This document shows, one piece after another, positions 62,157 through 64,000 of a stretch of 64,000 nucleotides of DNA. A program made the position numbers and the translations under genes. Source of the DNA: Parasedimentitalea maritima (GTDB taxonomy: Bacteria; Pseudomonadota; Alphaproteobacteria; Rhodobacterales; Rhodobacteraceae); assembly GCF_005771405.1 (NCBI RefSeq), contig NZ_VAUA01000012.1, positions 62,001 to 126,000 on the forward strand, read 5' to 3'. How positions within the stretch are numbered: position 1 is the first letter of the stretch; each line of letters starts with the position of its first letter. The notes below the pieces were generated by a model, which searched no databases, was not told the origin of the DNA, and worked only from the letters and a program-made list of their open reading frames with translations.

Positions 62157-63230
62157 ATGTATACCATTCGCCAGATAGCAGAGGCACTGGGCTCAGAAGC
62201 ACAGGGCGATCTGGATTTGATGATCTCCGGTGCTGCCGAGCCTAAGGATGCGGGGCCAAAAGACCTTGCGATGGCCATGTCTCCTAAATATGGTGACGCA
62301 CTGGGGCAAGGATCAGCATTGGCGGCGCTTCTTTGGCCTGAAGCAGATTGGCAGTCGATGGGGCTCCGTGCAGCGATTTTTGCCCCTCGTCCACGTATGG
62401 CAATGGCAGGAGTGACTGCGACACTGGACCTGGGGCAGGGTTTTGGCGGCGGCATTCATCCAACCGCTGTTGTTGATCCCGCTGCGATCTTGGCCAGTGA
62501 TGTGAGTGTTGGGCCGTTATCCATTATCAGCGCAGGCGCTAAGATCGGCGCCGGAACTGTGATCGGCCCACATTGCTTTGTCGGGGTTGATGTGGTGATC
62601 GGCGAGGCTGGTTTCCTGCGCGAAATGGTGTCAATTGGCGCGAGAGCGACGATCGGAGATCGGTTTATCGCACAACCCGGCGCCCGTGTTGGTAGTGACG
62701 GATTTTCGTTTGTGACACCTGAAACCTCAGCGGTTGAAAATGTTCGGAAATCATTGGCGGATCAAGGGGATGCCGAGGCGCAAACTTGGTTGAGAATACA
62801 TTCGTTAGGTGCGGTATCTATCGGTGATAATGTTGAAATTGGAGCCAATTGCACAATTGATAATGGAACCATTCGCAATACTGTTATCGGGAATGGTAGC
62901 AAGCTCGACAACCAAGTTCACATCGGTCACAACACTCGTGTCGGAAAGGACTGCCTGATCTGTGGCCAAACTGGAGTGTCGGGGTCGGTGGATATTGGAG
63001 ACAATGTGGTGCTAGCGGGACAATGCGGTGTGAACGACAATATCTTTATAGGCAATGGAGTTGTAGCTGGCGGCGGGACCAAAATCATCTCAAATGTCCC
63101 AGCTGGGCGGGTGATAATGGGGTATCCGGCTGTTAAAATGGACACGCATACCGAAATGTATAAGTCGCAGCGACGGTTACCACGCATTATGCGCGACATT
63201 GATGCGCTGAAAAAGGCTGTTTTCAAATAG
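62157..63230 (+). CDS. lpxD: UDP-3-O-(3-hydroxyacyl)glucosamine N-acyltransferase (LpxD)
   Basis: 357 aa. The N-terminal uridine-binding domain (SGAAEPKDAGPKDLAMAMSPKY) is followed by a left-handed parallel beta-helix of hexapeptide repeats (about 98-330). The catalytic histidine is H258 in HIGHNTRVG. It adds the second primary acyl chain in lipid A synthesis. The usual neighbours bamA, fabZ and lpxA are not seen; instead an acyl carrier protein and a ketosynthase follow, which suggests a special acyl supply or a second LpxD. Confidence 0.92.
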   Translation: MYTIRQIAEALGSEAQGDLDLMISGAAEPKDAGPKDLAMAMSPKYGDALGQGSALAALLWPEADWQSMGLRAAIFAPRPRMAMAGVTATLDLGQGFGGGIHPTAVVDPAAILASDVSVGPLSIISAGAKIGAGTVIGPHCFVGVDVVIGEAGFLREMVSIGARATIGDRFIAQPGARVGSDGFSFVTPETSAVENVRKSLADQGDAEAQTWLRIHSLGAVSIGDNVEIGANCTIDNGTIRNTVIGNGSKLDNQVHIGHNTRVGKDCLICGQTGVSGSVDIGDNVVLAGQCGVNDNIFIGNGVVAGGGTKIISNVPAGRVIMGYPAVKMDTHTEMYKSQRRLPRIMRDIDALKKAVFK

Positions 63231-63278
63231 CAGGCAAGCGGCTAGTTCATCATTACCGCAATCGATCAGAGAACAGAT

Positions 63279-63533
63279 ATGAGCATACAGAAAAAGGTTT
63301 TTGCCATCATCGCCGAACAAGCGGTTCTAGAACCCTCTGATGTCTCGCTCATCAGCACGTTGGAGGAACTTGGAATTGATAGTATGGGGGTGGTAGAATG
63401 CATCTTCGCTATCGAAGAAGAGTTTGACATTACCGTACCGTTTAATGCCAATGAACCCGCGAAAAGCGACTTCGATATTACAAATGTTGGTTCTATCGTT
63501 GCAGGCATTGAAAAGCTGATTTCTAAGAAATAA
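63279..63533 (+). CDS. Acyl carrier protein
   Basis: 84 aa. The phosphopantetheine attachment site is S35 in LGIDSMGVVE, with the acidic recognition helix IFAIEEEFDI after it. It differs from the housekeeping ACP (DSLDTVEL) and looks more like specialised ACPs such as AcpXL of rhizobia. It lies between lpxD and a ketosynthase, so it may carry an unusual acyl chain for the lipid A or another envelope lipid. Confidence 0.88.
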   Translation: MSIQKKVFAIIAEQAVLEPSDVSLISTLEELGIDSMGVVECIFAIEEEFDITVPFNANEPAKSDFDITNVGSIVAGIEKLISKK

Positions 63534-63561
63534 CAACGACCTGTGAGCAGAGACTATTTCC

Positions 63562-64000
63562 ATGAAACGCGTTGTCATCACTGGGGCTGGTACGATAAAT
63601 GCACTAGGGCATTCGGTTCCAGCTACGCTGAAAGCGATGAGCGAGGGCCTGTGCGGCATTGGTGCGCTTGAGTTTCGTGACGTCGATCGTTTGATGATTA
63701 AGATCGGCGGTCAGGTACGCGGTTTTGAAACAGAGGGCCGGTTCAATCGGCAGCAGATGAGCCTTTATGACCGGTTCACGCAATTCACCCTAATTGCTGC
63801 CAGTGAGGCGGTGGAGCAGTCTGGCCTTGAATTTACCGGTGAGCTCGCCGCCAAATCCGGTGTTGTGCTGGGCACTGCTGGCGGCGGTGTTTCGACTTGG
63901 GATGATAACTACCGTTCAGTCTATGAAGATGGAAAGAACCGGGTACATCCTTTTGTTGTGCCAAAGCTAATGAACAATGCCGCCGCCAGCCATGTTTCAA
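63562..64000 (+). CDS. Beta-ketoacyl-ACP synthase, partial (cut by window end)
   Basis: The first 146 residues are present. KRVVITGAGTINALGHSVP is the N terminus of FabF-type condensing enzymes, and SGVVLGTAGGGVSTWDDNY matches the family at the usual place. The catalytic Cys-His-His residues lie beyond the window. It starts 28 bases after the acyl carrier protein gene and would elongate the chain carried by it. Confidence 0.88.
   Translation, partial: MKRVVITGAGTINALGHSVPATLKAMSEGLCGIGALEFRDVDRLMIKIGGQVRGFETEGRFNRQQMSLYDRFTQFTLIAASEAVEQSGLEFTGELAAKSGVVLGTAGGGVSTWDDNYRSVYEDGKNRVHPFVVPKLMNNAAASHVS

Overview
The window looks like a chromosomal segment from a marine alphaproteobacterium of the order Rhodobacterales (Roseobacter group). 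I infer this from the gene content: many ABC and TRAP importers, a TAXI-type TRAP system, a MetF / pterin-methyltransferase pair, an LpxD-ACP-ketosynthase run and the general protein style. Base composition is moderate. No insertion sequence, CRISPR array, phage block or rRNA is visible, and there is one tRNA. The placement rests on gene content only.

Layout. 0.1-8.6 kb: a LacI regulator and an AGE-family sugar epimerase face an operon on the minus strand (FCD-type GntR regulator, MetC-like PLP lyase, CUT1 sugar ABC importer). 9.0-13.8 kb: a three-gene surface-glycan set (glycosyltransferase-methyltransferase fusion, alpha/beta-hydrolase-like protein, large tandem glycosyltransferase). 13.9-20.1 kb: a membrane dipeptidase plus a complete dipeptide/oligopeptide ABC importer. 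20.3-28.1 kb: a divergent locus with MtnK-type kinase, MtnA isomerase, SorC-type regulator and class II aldolase on one strand and a ribose-type ABC importer on the other. I read this as an import and carbon-salvage pathway for 5-methylthioribose or 5-deoxyribose (a DHAP shunt).

28.3-32.6 kb: an RND efflux pair without an outer-membrane factor. 32.7-36.5 kb: a three-subunit molybdenum hydroxylase of unknown substrate with a MoaD/ThiS-like protein. 37.3-41.4 kb: a TAXI TRAP transporter with a universal stress protein. 41.4-45.5 kb: an ABC transporter of the FtsX type with a CrtC/AttH-like lipocalin. 45.7-49.6 kb: a small exported protein, a potassium-channel-like protein, cardiolipin synthase, a YihY/BrkB membrane protein and a small ORF. 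49.6-52.6 kb: rlmE and a Ppx/GppA phosphatase separated by an HxlR regulator.

52.8-55.2 kb: a small virulence-factor-domain protein, MetF and a methyl-THF:corrinoid methyltransferase, possibly part of a split methionine synthase route. 55.3-58.6 kb: a fused E1 alpha/beta 2-oxo acid dehydrogenase coupled to a FabD-like acyltransferase. 58.9-59.4 kb: a DUF3307 protein beside tRNA-Arg(CCG). 59.6-64.0 kb: envelope genes (Tat-type DUF882/M15 protein, divergent L,D-transpeptidase, LpxD, acyl carrier protein and a ketosynthase cut by the window edge).

Many genes are joined by 4-bp start/stop overlaps, so much of the window is tightly coupled operons. The most notable system is the 20.3-28.1 kb pentose salvage locus, with a perfect 17-bp palindrome between the divergent halves. 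Functions beyond family level are inference from motifs and neighbours; no database search was possible.
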